Of a DNA stretch of 64,000 nt, positions 27,238-36,203 are shown piece by piece. This DNA is from Polyangiaceae bacterium. GTDB lineage: Bacteria; Myxococcota_A; Polyangia; Polyangiales; Polyangiaceae. The DNA is taken from NCBI GenBank assembly GCA_947475525.1, contig CANJMI010000014.1:83507-147506 (forward strand), read 5' to 3'. Numbering within the stretch: the stretch's first letter is position 1; the number at the start of each line of letters is the position of its first letter. The notes below the pieces were generated by a model. It ran no database searches. It was given only the letters and a program-made list of their open reading frames with translations, and had not been told where the DNA came from. The translations under genes were made by a program, and so were the position numbers.

Positions 27238-29283
27238 ATGGTGCAGTCCTCCGAAGTCCTGCCTCACCCTGCTGCGTGCGCCGCGTTCTACGAGCTGCTC
27301 CCTGGCGGACGCGTCCGATTCACCTGCTTCGCGAAGGTGACCTACGAGCTTAAGCCAAGCGCGTCGACTTACGCGGCCTACCAGGAGCCGCTGTACGCAA
27401 CCGAACAGCGCTGGGAGCCGCGTTACCGGAACCGCATCGACCGCGCCGCCGACATCCGCCCTGCACGTCCGCGCATCGACGTGGTGCTCCTCGCGCCGCC
27501 CTCGGGATTCCCCGGGGCACCTGTGCGCTTTGCGCTCGGTGCCGTCGACTGCGCGCAACCTCGGCCCAGCTCGGACGCGCCAAACGGGGGAGCTGGCCCG
27601 TTCGGACCGAAGTCCGTTCGCAACAACTCGCTTGAGACCGTCGCGCCCATCGGTCAACAGCTCGACGCGTTCAGCGCGAACGAACCGCTTTCCCTTGAAA
27701 ACGTGCTTAAGAGCGCAGCTCGGCTGACGACAAAGCTCCCATCGCCGGGGCTTACCGGGCTCGTATCCTCCGTCGATAAGGCGACGTTCCCCATCGTACT
27801 ACGACCGAGCCTGGTCACGCTCGACGCCGAACGCGAGACGTCGACCATCACCTACCGCGGCGAGCTTGAGTCCGACACCTGGCCGAGTACCGTCCGCGTC
27901 GCGATTGCCAACCGTGACGGGGCCTCGCTCGCCGTCGAGCTGCGACCGCTCCCGGGGTGGGGCGAGCTCGACAACCCCTCGGGGCCCGATAGCTTGATGG
28001 TTTTGGGAAGCCCCAACGCGCCCGAGGCTCGCTCGAACGACGAGGTCACCTCCTTCCTTTACTACGATGCGGTTCTTCCAACGCCCCCGGCGGTACCGTT
28101 CGGCGGCTCCGCGCCGCTCGCGCCCAGCTCCGAAGACGCGCCGAAACGCTCGCCTTTTGTCGATCTCGCCTCACTACGCGCGGAGCTCGACCGCAGCATT
28201 CAAAGCGCCGCGCATCGGACCGAGATGTCCCGCGAAACTCGCGGAATAGAGCTCCCCTCGCTCGCCGACCGGCCCACCGCCATGGCGGGACGCCCGGTCG
28301 CACCCGGTGACGGCCATGGCGTCTCCAAGCGTTCTCTCTCTGCTTTGCTGCGGCAGCCTATTGGTCCCAGCGCAGTCGTCGCCGATGTCCCCGAGCCTAT
28401 GGGCCAAGACGACGACGCCCCGCCCAGCGGCGAACTCGACGTCCCGTTGCGGCGGCTGCCGCTCGAGTTTCTTTGGCTCGACTCGGCCTCACACCCGCGC
28501 CTTCGCAAGCACGATGAGTGGAAGAGCGTTCTGCCTCCACCCCCGGCGCGCCCGGCGCCGAAGCGCGGCGAGCCTCCTCCTCCGCCTCCCAGCCACGCCG
28601 AGCTCGAGGCCATCGAGCGTGCGGACGCGATGGCGCTTCTGAGTCAGCCCGAAGAGCGGCCACTGTTGCTCGACGCGGAGTCGACGCGGACGGCATCCGA
28701 CGGCAGCGGCGCGCTGCTGCAGTTGGTTACGGGAACGCTCGCCCTTCCGTTCGACGAGTTCGAGTTGTTGAAAGTGACGATTGCCGTCGCACGACCACTC
28801 GCCGCGAGCGACAAGGCGCTGCGCGACCGGCTCGACGTCACCTCGGTCCTCCTCGAGAACCCGCTGGCCGTAACGCCCGAGACCGCGCTGATCGCCGTTA
28901 AACAAGTCCGCGACGCCTGGCGAGCCGCGAATCGCACGCTCCCGCCGGAATTTCTCGTGACGCAGGCGGAGCGGGTGCTCCTCACCGAGCGAAAATATCA
29001 ACGACGAAAGCTGCTCGGCAACGACATGCTCCGCGCCTGGTTCACGAGCCGAGAGCTCGCGAACGGACTCCCGGCTTACCTACCCGCGCAGCTCGACAAG
29101 CGACTGCCGCTTTTTCCGGAGTTGCCCGTCCGCGCCATCGTCGAGTTGCTCCCAAAGCAAGACGCCTACGAAGCCCGTCCCCTCGCGCTGCGCATCGTCG
29201 CGCTAAGCCGCGTGCTCGAAGATGCCCCTTCGGGCGCCTCGTCGGCCAACGCCGAAATCTCCGCCGCCAGAGCCATACCATGA
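27238..29283 (+). CDS. DUF2169-domain type VI secretion accessory protein
   Basis: 681-aa protein from ATG 27238, preceded by AAGGGAG. The N-terminal 330 residues match the DUF2169 family found next to vgrG genes, thought to help load cargo onto the spike. Recognisable parts are ELLPGGRVRFTCFAKVTYEL and the AIVLL/PVRFALGAVDC-type strands. The centre (about 340-530) is Pro/Ala/Ser-rich and probably flexible (PPPPARPAPKRGEPPPPPPS). The last 200 residues are helical and charged, ending with RAIP. The stop overlaps the vgrG start as ATGA, so the two are coupled. Confidence 0.82.
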   Translation: MVQSSEVLPHPAACAAFYELLPGGRVRFTCFAKVTYELKPSASTYAAYQEPLYATEQRWEPRYRNRIDRAADIRPARPRIDVVLLAPPSGFPGAPVRFALGAVDCAQPRPSSDAPNGGAGPFGPKSVRNNSLETVAPIGQQLDAFSANEPLSLENVLKSAARLTTKLPSPGLTGLVSSVDKATFPIVLRPSLVTLDAERETSTITYRGELESDTWPSTVRVAIANRDGASLAVELRPLPGWGELDNPSGPDSLMVLGSPNAPEARSNDEVTSFLYYDAVLPTPPAVPFGGSAPLAPSSEDAPKRSPFVDLASLRAELDRSIQSAAHRTEMSRETRGIELPSLADRPTAMAGRPVAPGDGHGVSKRSLSALLRQPIGPSAVVADVPEPMGQDDDAPPSGELDVPLRRLPLEFLWLDSASHPRLRKHDEWKSVLPPPPARPAPKRGEPPPPPPSHAELEAIERADAMALLSQPEERPLLLDAESTRTASDGSGALLQLVTGTLALPFDEFELLKVTIAVARPLAASDKALRDRLDVTSVLLENPLAVTPETALIAVKQVRDAWRAANRTLPPEFLVTQAERVLLTERKYQRRKLLGNDMLRAWFTSRELANGLPAYLPAQLDKRLPLFPELPVRAIVELLPKQDAYEARPLALRIVALSRVLEDAPSGASSANAEISAARAIP

Positions 29284-31925
29284 GCCTCAATCTCAACGAC
29301 GCCCCCCTGACGCGCATCGCCCTGGCCACTTCGGATCACCTCCTCGAAGTGCGCCGGTTCGACATCGAGGAGTCGATGAATGGCCTCTTCCGGGTCGCGC
29401 TGCGAGCGATAAGCCCGCGCCCCGATATCAACCTTTCACCGATCGTCGGCGGCCGGGGGGAGTTCGCGTTCGTCGCATCATGCGAGCGGCGCTTCCGCGG
29501 AATCGTCGCCGACATGACGTTCGTCCGCGTATCCGACGATGCGCAAGGCCTCGCAAGCTACGACCTCGTCATCGTCCCCACGCTCTGGCGACTTACGCAG
29601 CGACGCGGCAATCGGCTCTTTCAGCACGTCGCAATCCCCGACATCGTGACGTCCCTTCTCGAAGAGTGGAACGTTACGCACGAGTGGGAGATCGACCGCG
29701 CTGCTTATCCGAAGCTCGAGCTTCGCACCCAGTACGACGAGACCGACTTCGCGTTCTTGTCGCGCCTACTCGAAGAAGCCGGCATCTCGTTCTGGCTGCG
29801 TGATTCCGGCGACGAAGACGCCACGCTCATCCTTGGCGACGCGCCGCACGCAAACGCTGCAAGACAGGGTGCTCCCATCGCATTCATCGACGAGGTTGCC
29901 CAAGCCTTCGCGGGCCGCACCGAATTCGTGACGAACGTGAACCTTCGGGAGACCTCGCGACCTGGCCGCATCACGTTGAGAGACCATGATCCGTCGCGAC
30001 CCCGAGCGCCGCTGTTCGCAAGCACCGAATCCGAGCGCGAGGCCGAGCGCGCGCACGAGCAGTTCCTGTTCGTGCCCGGCATCGGCCTGAACGAGTCCCT
30101 CGCGAGCGCCGGAAGCACGAGTACGCCCGTCGCCGACGATCGAGGGGTGGCGCGTCACACCGAGGAACGTGTGAAAGACGAAAGTCGGCGGCTCCTCGCC
30201 GCGCTGCACGCCGACCGCCGGCAGCTCTCGTTCGAGTCGAGCGTGAACGATTTGTCGCCCGGTATTGTCTTCGCCATCGCCGGGCATCCACGAGACGACA
30301 TCTCGGGCGAACCAGGCTTCCTCGTGGTAGCCGCCCACTTTCAGGGAGAAGTCGCGAAGGCGTCCGAATGGCGCTTCTCGGCGAACGCTGTCAGCACGCG
30401 TGAGCCCTACCTCCCACCCCGCAGAACCCAGAAGCCACGAATGTTCGGGCTTCAGACGGCGGTCGTCGTCGGAGAAAGCCCGTCGGACGCTGTCCACACA
30501 AAGCGGGCGGGGGATGTCGGGTCGCTCTCCGCCACCGCGCTCGATGAAGCGCGTACCGCCGCTCGGCTCGTCGACGAAGACATTTATGTCGATGAATATG
30601 GCCGCGTCCGAGTTCAGTTCCCGTGGGACCGCGAACACGCCTTCGGCCCAGAGAGCTCAGTCTGGATGCGTGTTAGTCAAGGATGGGCGGGCGTCGGCTA
30701 TGGGATGTTCGCCATCCCTCGAGTCGGTCACGAAGTGCTGGTCGCGTTCCTCGATGGCAATCCGGACAGCCCGCTGATCGTCGGCCGCGTGCATAACGTG
30801 CGAGAGCCCGTCCCATTCGCCCTGCCTGAGAACAAGACCGTCAGTACATGGAAGAGCGCAAGTTCTCCCGGCGGCGAAGGGTTCAACGAGCTGCGTTTCG
30901 ACGACGCGGCTGGGCGTGAGCACGTCTACCTGCAGGCACAGCGCGACATGGATCGCCTGGTGAAGCACGACTCGAAGGAGGCCATCGGCGGAAGCGCCGC
31001 GCGCTTTACTCAAGGCGTCGAAGCGAGCGCAGTGGGCGCAGTGCGCACACACTTCACCAACCTCGACGACGTCGAGGTGACGGGTCTCAATCGAACCACT
31101 TTCGTCGGCCTCAATCGCGCCGCGAGCGTCGGCTCCGAAGACAGCGTGACCGTCGGGAGCCGGTGGTCGGTAACGATCGCCCGTGGACTGACGCGTCGGC
31201 TCGTCACCGAAATCGAGACGGCGGCGCAGACCCTCGGCGCAACCCTTCGCGGAGTCGCTACGGTGGCGATGGGAGGCATTCAGCGCGACCCGCTGGTCCC
31301 GGCCTCTTCCGCGCCCCTTGCCTCGTTCGGAACCGCCGCCTTCGCTCGCCTACGCAATCTTGGGGATGCGCTGCATGGCTTCAAGCTCGACCCCGGCCCT
31401 CCGCCAACCTCCATCGAGATCGTGGATCGCCGCATCACCTTCACGACAGGCGAAGCGTCGATCGTGCTCGACGGGCCCAACGTGACGATCAGCGCGCAGG
31501 GGGTGATAGCCGTGCATGCGCACGACAACATCTCCTTGCTTGGTGAACGCGAAGTCGCCGTCGGCGCGCGTGGCAAAGCCGCCATCGTCTCGGCAACCGA
31601 CGAGATCGTTCTGCAAGCCGCGAAGAATCTCCACTTGAACCCCTATGGTGGTGGTGGCCTCTCACCCATTCAGACCCCGCGCGGCGAGGTCGGCGGTGAA
31701 GCCATGAGCTACGACCTGTGCGACGACTGCGGAGCGCCACGCACGAGTGGAACCGAGCATATTTGCGCGACTGACGAACCTCGATCGCCGAGCACCGGTG
31801 GAAGCACGTCGCCTTCCGCGACCGCGGCAGCGGAATTCGACGACGACGCCACGCCACTGTCGAAGGACGATCGCGCTTACCTCGACGCGCTCGGAAAGGC
31901 GAAACGTGTCTCGACGTCCATCTAG
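29280..31925 (+). CDS. vgrG: VgrG spike protein with zinc-knuckle tail
   Basis: 881-aa type VI secretion spike. The N-terminal 330 residues correspond to the gp27-like domain (FDIEESMNGLFRVALRA, YDETDFAFLSRLLEEAGISFWLRDSG). The OB/gp5 region follows, with the family signature VDEYGRVRVQFPWDRE, VWMRVSQGWAGVGYGMFAIPRVGHEVLV and FLDGNPDSPLIVGRVHN near 430-500. Beta-helix repeats run to about 780. The tail (810-881) is unusual: C814-x2-C817 and H827-x-C829 form a probable zinc knuckle. A Ser/Thr/Asp-rich linker and a charged helix follow. No known catalytic effector domain is seen. Starts by ATGA overlap with the DUF2169 gene. Confidence 0.92.
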   Translation: MSLNLNDAPLTRIALATSDHLLEVRRFDIEESMNGLFRVALRAISPRPDINLSPIVGGRGEFAFVASCERRFRGIVADMTFVRVSDDAQGLASYDLVIVPTLWRLTQRRGNRLFQHVAIPDIVTSLLEEWNVTHEWEIDRAAYPKLELRTQYDETDFAFLSRLLEEAGISFWLRDSGDEDATLILGDAPHANAARQGAPIAFIDEVAQAFAGRTEFVTNVNLRETSRPGRITLRDHDPSRPRAPLFASTESEREAERAHEQFLFVPGIGLNESLASAGSTSTPVADDRGVARHTEERVKDESRRLLAALHADRRQLSFESSVNDLSPGIVFAIAGHPRDDISGEPGFLVVAAHFQGEVAKASEWRFSANAVSTREPYLPPRRTQKPRMFGLQTAVVVGESPSDAVHTKRAGDVGSLSATALDEARTAARLVDEDIYVDEYGRVRVQFPWDREHAFGPESSVWMRVSQGWAGVGYGMFAIPRVGHEVLVAFLDGNPDSPLIVGRVHNVREPVPFALPENKTVSTWKSASSPGGEGFNELRFDDAAGREHVYLQAQRDMDRLVKHDSKEAIGGSAARFTQGVEASAVGAVRTHFTNLDDVEVTGLNRTTFVGLNRAASVGSEDSVTVGSRWSVTIARGLTRRLVTEIETAAQTLGATLRGVATVAMGGIQRDPLVPASSAPLASFGTAAFARLRNLGDALHGFKLDPGPPPTSIEIVDRRITFTTGEASIVLDGPNVTISAQGVIAVHAHDNISLLGEREVAVGARGKAAIVSATDEIVLQAAKNLHLNPYGGGGLSPIQTPRGEVGGEAMSYDLCDDCGAPRTSGTEHICATDEPRSPSTGGSTSPSATAAAEFDDDATPLSKDDRAYLDALGKAKRVSTSI

Positions 31926-31955
31926 TTGGAAAGCCTCAGCGAAGGAGCCCGGCGC

Positions 31956-32588
31956 GTGACCTTTCGTATGCGACTGTACGGTGGAAGCCCCTACCGAGTC
32001 CTTCGCGCGAGCGAAGAACTCGTCTCCGGTCGCCGGGCTCACGTGCCCGCTGCTCCGCCGTCCACAGAGCCGATTCTCGGCTCGCTCGACATCTCGACGG
32101 TCGAAGATCCATTACGCACGTTCCGCTGTCAGGTGGCGCTCGCCTCCGAGCCCGCGAGACACGAAGACGAGAGCGGGTCGTCCTACGAGCACCTCGGCCG
32201 ACTCGCATTCGAACAAGCGCCCGAGCCGAACGAATCACGTGGCCCGGGAGTCGTCCTCTTCACGGAAGACGCCCAGGTTCCCGAACCTCGGACAATTCCG
32301 AACCCCGCCGAGCTCTTCGGCCCATGCTTACTTCTCGTTCCGAGTGGCCGACAACATCGCGGCCTGCACGGGGTCTACTTGATGCTCAGTGCCCCCGAGG
32401 GGACGCGCGATCGCGTGTCGGACGGCCACCTGCCAGAACCTTCGCACTTTCGCTTCGCGGCGTTCCTGGGGGACCAACATCGGTTCGCGACGGCCGACCC
32501 CATTCCCTTCATAATCCGCGCGGGTATCGTCACGGCCATCGTGGAACAACCGACGGGCTCACCCGTCACAAGGCCTGAGCTTTTGTGA
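31956..32588 (+). CDS. Unknown protein in type VI secretion operon (210 aa)
   Basis: I recognise no family. I start it at the GTG at 31956 because GAAGGAG lies 8 bp upstream at 31941-31947; a TTG at 31926 is possible in frame. No signal peptide or clear membrane helix. The protein is beta-rich in appearance, with segments such as FGPCLLLVPSGRQHRGLHG, VYLMLSAPEG and FRFAAFLGDQHRFA. It lies 30 bp after vgrG. Position suggests a cargo, adaptor or immunity role; that is inference. Confidence 0.7.
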   Translation: MTFRMRLYGGSPYRVLRASEELVSGRRAHVPAAPPSTEPILGSLDISTVEDPLRTFRCQVALASEPARHEDESGSSYEHLGRLAFEQAPEPNESRGPGVVLFTEDAQVPEPRTIPNPAELFGPCLLLVPSGRQHRGLHGVYLMLSAPEGTRDRVSDGHLPEPSHFRFAAFLGDQHRFATADPIPFIIRAGIVTAIVEQPTGSPVTRPELL

Positions 32589-32618
32589 CGACGAGGTTCA
32601 ACAAAAAGGATTGCCCTC

Positions 32619-33380
32619 ATGCCGCAAGATGAAGAACAGAGTCGACGCGAACACGACGGGACACCGCGGTTTGGAAGCATCTGGTACGCGACAAAAGCAG
32701 ATCCGCTTCTCGCGCTTGAACCGGTGCTTTGGGTGCGCTCGCCCGATGGGGAAGTGACGGTGCTCGAGCCCGTAGGAAAGTCGGGCTCGGCTCCTCCTTC
32801 AGTGGTCCAGGCGGTGCTCGGCGCAGCCGGATTCCTCACGCCGCCGAAGCACGCGATGACGGTGAAGTCGCACGATGAATCGCTCGAAATCGTGAAGCAC
32901 TTCGGCTTCGACGTGCCCGAGAGCCATTGGGGCCCCGCGTTCGGCGCAGTGGGCAGCCTCTCCGGTAGCCTTGGAGGATGGACGACCGTGCTGGTCGGCC
33001 AGACTGGATTTCACGCGCCGACGCACGTCGCAGAACTCCTTGGCGTGATCTGGGACCGCGCTGGATGCCCTGCGTTCACGGTAGGACACGCAGCTCCGCC
33101 GACCCCTGCGCATGGCAATGGACCACCTGCCGTCCTCACGCCCCATGCGCTTGGCGACGTGCGCGTTCGCGCCATCGCGAACCGCTTCGGTGGACTCGAC
33201 GCTGGCGGCAGTGGAAGCCTCGTTCGGCAAAAGTCGCGGCTCGAGGTGCACGGCGACCTCAAACTTGCGCCCGAAACGTGTCCTCGCTGCGGTGGGCGAC
33301 TCTACGAGGAGGACGGCATTTACTTCTGCGAGAATGCCGCCGACGAGGCCGTCGAGCCGGACGAGCAGGTGGTGGAATGA
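32619..33380 (+). CDS. Unknown protein with C-terminal Cys zinc ribbon, type VI operon (253 aa)
   Basis: No family recognised. The N-terminus is polar (MPQDEEQSRREHDG). The middle is hydrophobic-patterned without clear transmembrane helices (WTTVLVGQTGFHAPTHVAELLGVIWDRAG). The C-terminus carries C221-P-R-C224-G and C237 (CPRCGGRLYEEDGIYFCEN), a treble-clef/ribbon-like layout with only three visible Cys ligands, then an acidic end. It is preceded by a purine-rich leader (AAAAGGA). The similar Cys motif in the VgrG tail suggests the two may be parts of one assembly; this is speculative. Confidence 0.7.
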   Translation: MPQDEEQSRREHDGTPRFGSIWYATKADPLLALEPVLWVRSPDGEVTVLEPVGKSGSAPPSVVQAVLGAAGFLTPPKHAMTVKSHDESLEIVKHFGFDVPESHWGPAFGAVGSLSGSLGGWTTVLVGQTGFHAPTHVAELLGVIWDRAGCPAFTVGHAAPPTPAHGNGPPAVLTPHALGDVRVRAIANRFGGLDAGGSGSLVRQKSRLEVHGDLKLAPETCPRCGGRLYEEDGIYFCENAADEAVEPDEQVVE

Positions 33381-33416
33381 GCGGCAGTCGCACAATCGCA
33401 AAGCGGAGGAACTGAC

Positions 33417-34298
33417 GTGGGAATCAAGCTCAAATCTGGCGGCGTTGTGCGCGACTTTGCGCGGCACTCGAACTGGGTGTGTGCGAGCGACGTCGACACC
33501 AAGTCCGCCCCGCCGCTCGAAGTCGGCTTCAAAGCCGCCGTCATCGGCAAGGTCCAGCTAACGATCTCCGCGAGCCCCCACTTCCAAGTGGCGCTCGCCA
33601 ATAGCCGCAACCCAACGGCCGCACAGATCGCCTTCGACGGCGGCTATCTTCCGCGCTGGCCGCGGCGGTACCTGTTTGACTGCCACCAGATCGAGCTCAA
33701 CGGTGGACTCGGCGTCGGCCTCTCGCTCGAACCAGGGCTCAGCGTCAACACCGACGTAACGTTGTGGGAAGACACGAAGACCTCGCCCATTTACCGGCTG
33801 AACGGCGCACCTGTCGCGCAAGATTCTCAGCACAACTACGTCGCCGGCGATCCGACCGGGTTCCTTGGACTCGCGCTCACGGCGTCGATTGGCGGCGGAA
33901 CCCAGCTCGGCCCCGCGACAGCAGGTGTCTCGACGCGCATCACCCTGATGAATTCGAACTACCAGCGAGCGCTTCAAGAGGCCGCGACCGGGAAATACCG
34001 CGAAGCCGGAGGGCGGCTCCTATCGACGCTCTTCCTAGGGAATCACCTTCAGTTCGCCTATGCCGGCTTGAGCTTTACGCGCGACATGAAAGTGACCATC
34101 GGCACCGGCTCGGCGACGCTGGGCGCGGCGTCCGGCAAGCTGTCCTTTGGCTACATCTTCATGCGGGCGTTTCATCTTCTCGTGCGCAATCCGAAGTCCC
34201 GCAAGTGGAAGTACGTCTACACGCGGCACATCGAACCGAACGTCACCGTGAGCGCTCCCTACCGCCCCGCGAAGGCCGGTCCATTTCAACTCACGTAA
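33417..34298 (+). CDS. Unknown protein, candidate type VI effector (293 aa)
   Basis: No family recognised. Starts at GTG 33417 with GCGGAGGA 6 bp upstream; 37-bp gap from the previous gene. No signal peptide. The sequence has alternating beta-strand-like and Gly-rich hydrophobic segments: LNGGLGVGLSLEPGLSVN, GFLGLALTASIGGGTQLGPA and TIGTGSATLGAASGKLSFGY. The end is basic (RNPKSRKWKYVYTRHIEPN). This alternation could be a beta-barrel or a pore-like insertion domain. It is the last gene of the vgrG operon, where effectors are often placed, and lacks an obvious partner immunity gene unless one of the two upstream unknowns is it. Confidence 0.65.
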   Translation: MGIKLKSGGVVRDFARHSNWVCASDVDTKSAPPLEVGFKAAVIGKVQLTISASPHFQVALANSRNPTAAQIAFDGGYLPRWPRRYLFDCHQIELNGGLGVGLSLEPGLSVNTDVTLWEDTKTSPIYRLNGAPVAQDSQHNYVAGDPTGFLGLALTASIGGGTQLGPATAGVSTRITLMNSNYQRALQEAATGKYREAGGRLLSTLFLGNHLQFAYAGLSFTRDMKVTIGTGSATLGAASGKLSFGYIFMRAFHLLVRNPKSRKWKYVYTRHIEPNVTVSAPYRPAKAGPFQLT

Positions 34299-34319
34299 CG
34301 CCGGCGACCGCGGCGTCGT

Positions 34320-36203
34320 TTAAGCACCGCGAAGCGCCAAGGTCAGCCGATCCTCGACGAGCGTGTGGGCGTACTTGAACGCCGGCTCTCTGCGGTAAGC
34401 GTCAAGCGCAGAGCATGCATCGAGCCACCGCAAGTCGGAAAGCGGAGCTTGCGCTGCATGAACAATGTAGCGAAGGCCCTCAGGGCGACCGAAAGCACCG
34501 CAAAACTCAGCCCAAAGTTGATAGTAGAACGCACGCCGTTTCGGACTGGTTTGAACCGACTCCAGCGTCGCAATGTACGCGTGCGCCTCGTCGAACGACA
34601 CCGTCCCCAAGACCACATCGAGCATCCGAGCAAACGCACCACCGATGGCAGGAACTTGGGCGGGAAACATCGCACGCACGCGCCGGGCGGCACCAACATC
34701 GCGTGCCCAAACGGCGATTCGGCAACGGAGCGAACGCGCCTCGCTCGTGTCGGGACGGATCCGGTCGAGCTCGTCGAGGAGATTGGACGCGCCGTCGACG
34801 TCACCCGAGAAGTGGAGCTCACGCGCAACGAGTGCGAGGACGGCGACCCGATTGCCATCGAGCGCAAGCGCGAGGCGAAGCCGCTCGATTCCGCCGATAC
34901 CAGCCTCGATTTCGATGCGCCCGAGCACTTCGTGAGCGAACGCGTGCATCGGATCGATGGCGATTGCGCGACGAAGCGCGCGCGCCGCGTAGGCAAAGTT
35001 CCCCGAATAATCCGCTACGAGAGCATCCGCGACGTGGGAAGTAGCGAGATGGGACGCACCGCGCAACGCAGCCGCAACCGCCTCGGCCGCACGCTCTGCG
35101 ACGTCATCCCGCCCCTCGAACGACGTGAGGTGCCACTTGCGCGTGAGCGCGAGGGCGCGCAGGCCGAGCGCCACATCGTGGCAAGGGTCCCGGGCAAGAA
35201 CGGCATCCGCAGCAGCGATGGCCTGGGATTCGTGGCCAACTGTCGCGAGTGCGGCGTGCCCTTCGGCGAGTGCGACACCGAGACCGTCGGGTAGAGCTCC
35301 GAGATCGCTCGACCGAGAGACCCTCGCGGTCGGCGGCTCCACGGAACCCAGTGATGGGGGCGACGTCGCTACGCCCGGAACGGTATACGGAAGATCGAAC
35401 ATGTTGCAGAGCAGCCGCTCGATTTCGGCCGCGGTCGGCCTCGCTTCCGGTTGACGAGCGAGCATCGCGCCCACGAGCGAAGCCAACTCGAAAGGAGCCA
35501 TCCCCGCGAGCGAAGGCGGAGCCGTCAGCAAGCGCGCCATCGCCCGGCCCTGCGCGCTCTCGCCTTCAAAGGCTCGCTGCTGCGCGATCAATTCGTAGAG
35601 CACCAAGCCGAGCGAATAGATATCCGATGCGCCACCCAGCGGTTGCTTCGCGATCTGCTCCGGCGACACATAGTCCGGGGTACCGAACCCCGCACTCGTG
35701 GTGCCCAACACCTGCGCGATCCCGAAGTCGACGAGCACCGCGCGCAGCGTGCGTGTGGACGACAGCATCACGTTCTGAGGCTTCAGGTCGAGGTGAAGCA
35801 CCCCGACCTCGTGCGCCGCGAGCAGGGCCGATGCGAGCTGCCGCCCGATGGTGACGACTTCACCGAGGGAGAGTGGCGCGGTCCGCTGCCGCGCGAGGAG
35901 GTTCGGGCCATCGACGAACTCCATGGTTAGAAACATCGTGGAGTCAGCCACACCGAGGTCATGCACCCGCGCGACGTTCGGATGCGTCACCTTGCGGGCC
36001 ATCGCGACTTCGCGCCGCTGCTCGTCGGTCACCAGAATTCGGCCACCGGCATTCGATGGCGCGACCGAGACCTTGAGAGCAACGGTCTCCCCGAGCAGCT
36101 CGTCCACCGCGCGGTACACCGCACCCATCCCGCCTCGGCCCAACGTGCTTACGACCGTGTAGCGCTCCGCGAAGCGCTGCCCAAGTGCGAGAGTCTGCCC
36201 CAT
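34320..36203 (-). CDS. Ser/Thr protein kinase, non-RD type, with helical/TPR-like C-terminus
   Basis: 627-aa kinase. Gly-rich loop LGRGGMGAVY (21-30), catalytic Lys in VALKV (K44), catalytic loop HLDLKPQN (137-144) and DFG (159-161) are all present. Leu138 replaces the usual Arg of HRD, so this is a non-RD kinase. Such kinases usually do not need activation-loop phosphorylation (family knowledge). Residues from about 310 form tandem helical pairs (YAARALRRAIAIDPMHAFAHEVLGRIEIEAG), TPR-like. No transmembrane helix is visible. It is convergent with the vgrG operon, 21 bp apart. A role in regulating type VI secretion, as for PpkA, is only suggested by position. Confidence 0.9.
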   Translation of the reverse strand: MGQTLALGQRFAERYTVVSTLGRGGMGAVYRAVDELLGETVALKVSVAPSNAGGRILVTDEQRREVAMARKVTHPNVARVHDLGVADSTMFLTMEFVDGPNLLARQRTAPLSLGEVVTIGRQLASALLAAHEVGVLHLDLKPQNVMLSSTRTLRAVLVDFGIAQVLGTTSAGFGTPDYVSPEQIAKQPLGGASDIYSLGLVLYELIAQQRAFEGESAQGRAMARLLTAPPSLAGMAPFELASLVGAMLARQPEARPTAAEIERLLCNMFDLPYTVPGVATSPPSLGSVEPPTARVSRSSDLGALPDGLGVALAEGHAALATVGHESQAIAAADAVLARDPCHDVALGLRALALTRKWHLTSFEGRDDVAERAAEAVAAALRGASHLATSHVADALVADYSGNFAYAARALRRAIAIDPMHAFAHEVLGRIEIEAGIGGIERLRLALALDGNRVAVLALVARELHFSGDVDGASNLLDELDRIRPDTSEARSLRCRIAVWARDVGAARRVRAMFPAQVPAIGGAFARMLDVVLGTVSFDEAHAYIATLESVQTSPKRRAFYYQLWAEFCGAFGRPEGLRYIVHAAQAPLSDLRWLDACSALDAYRREPAFKYAHTLVEDRLTLALRGA

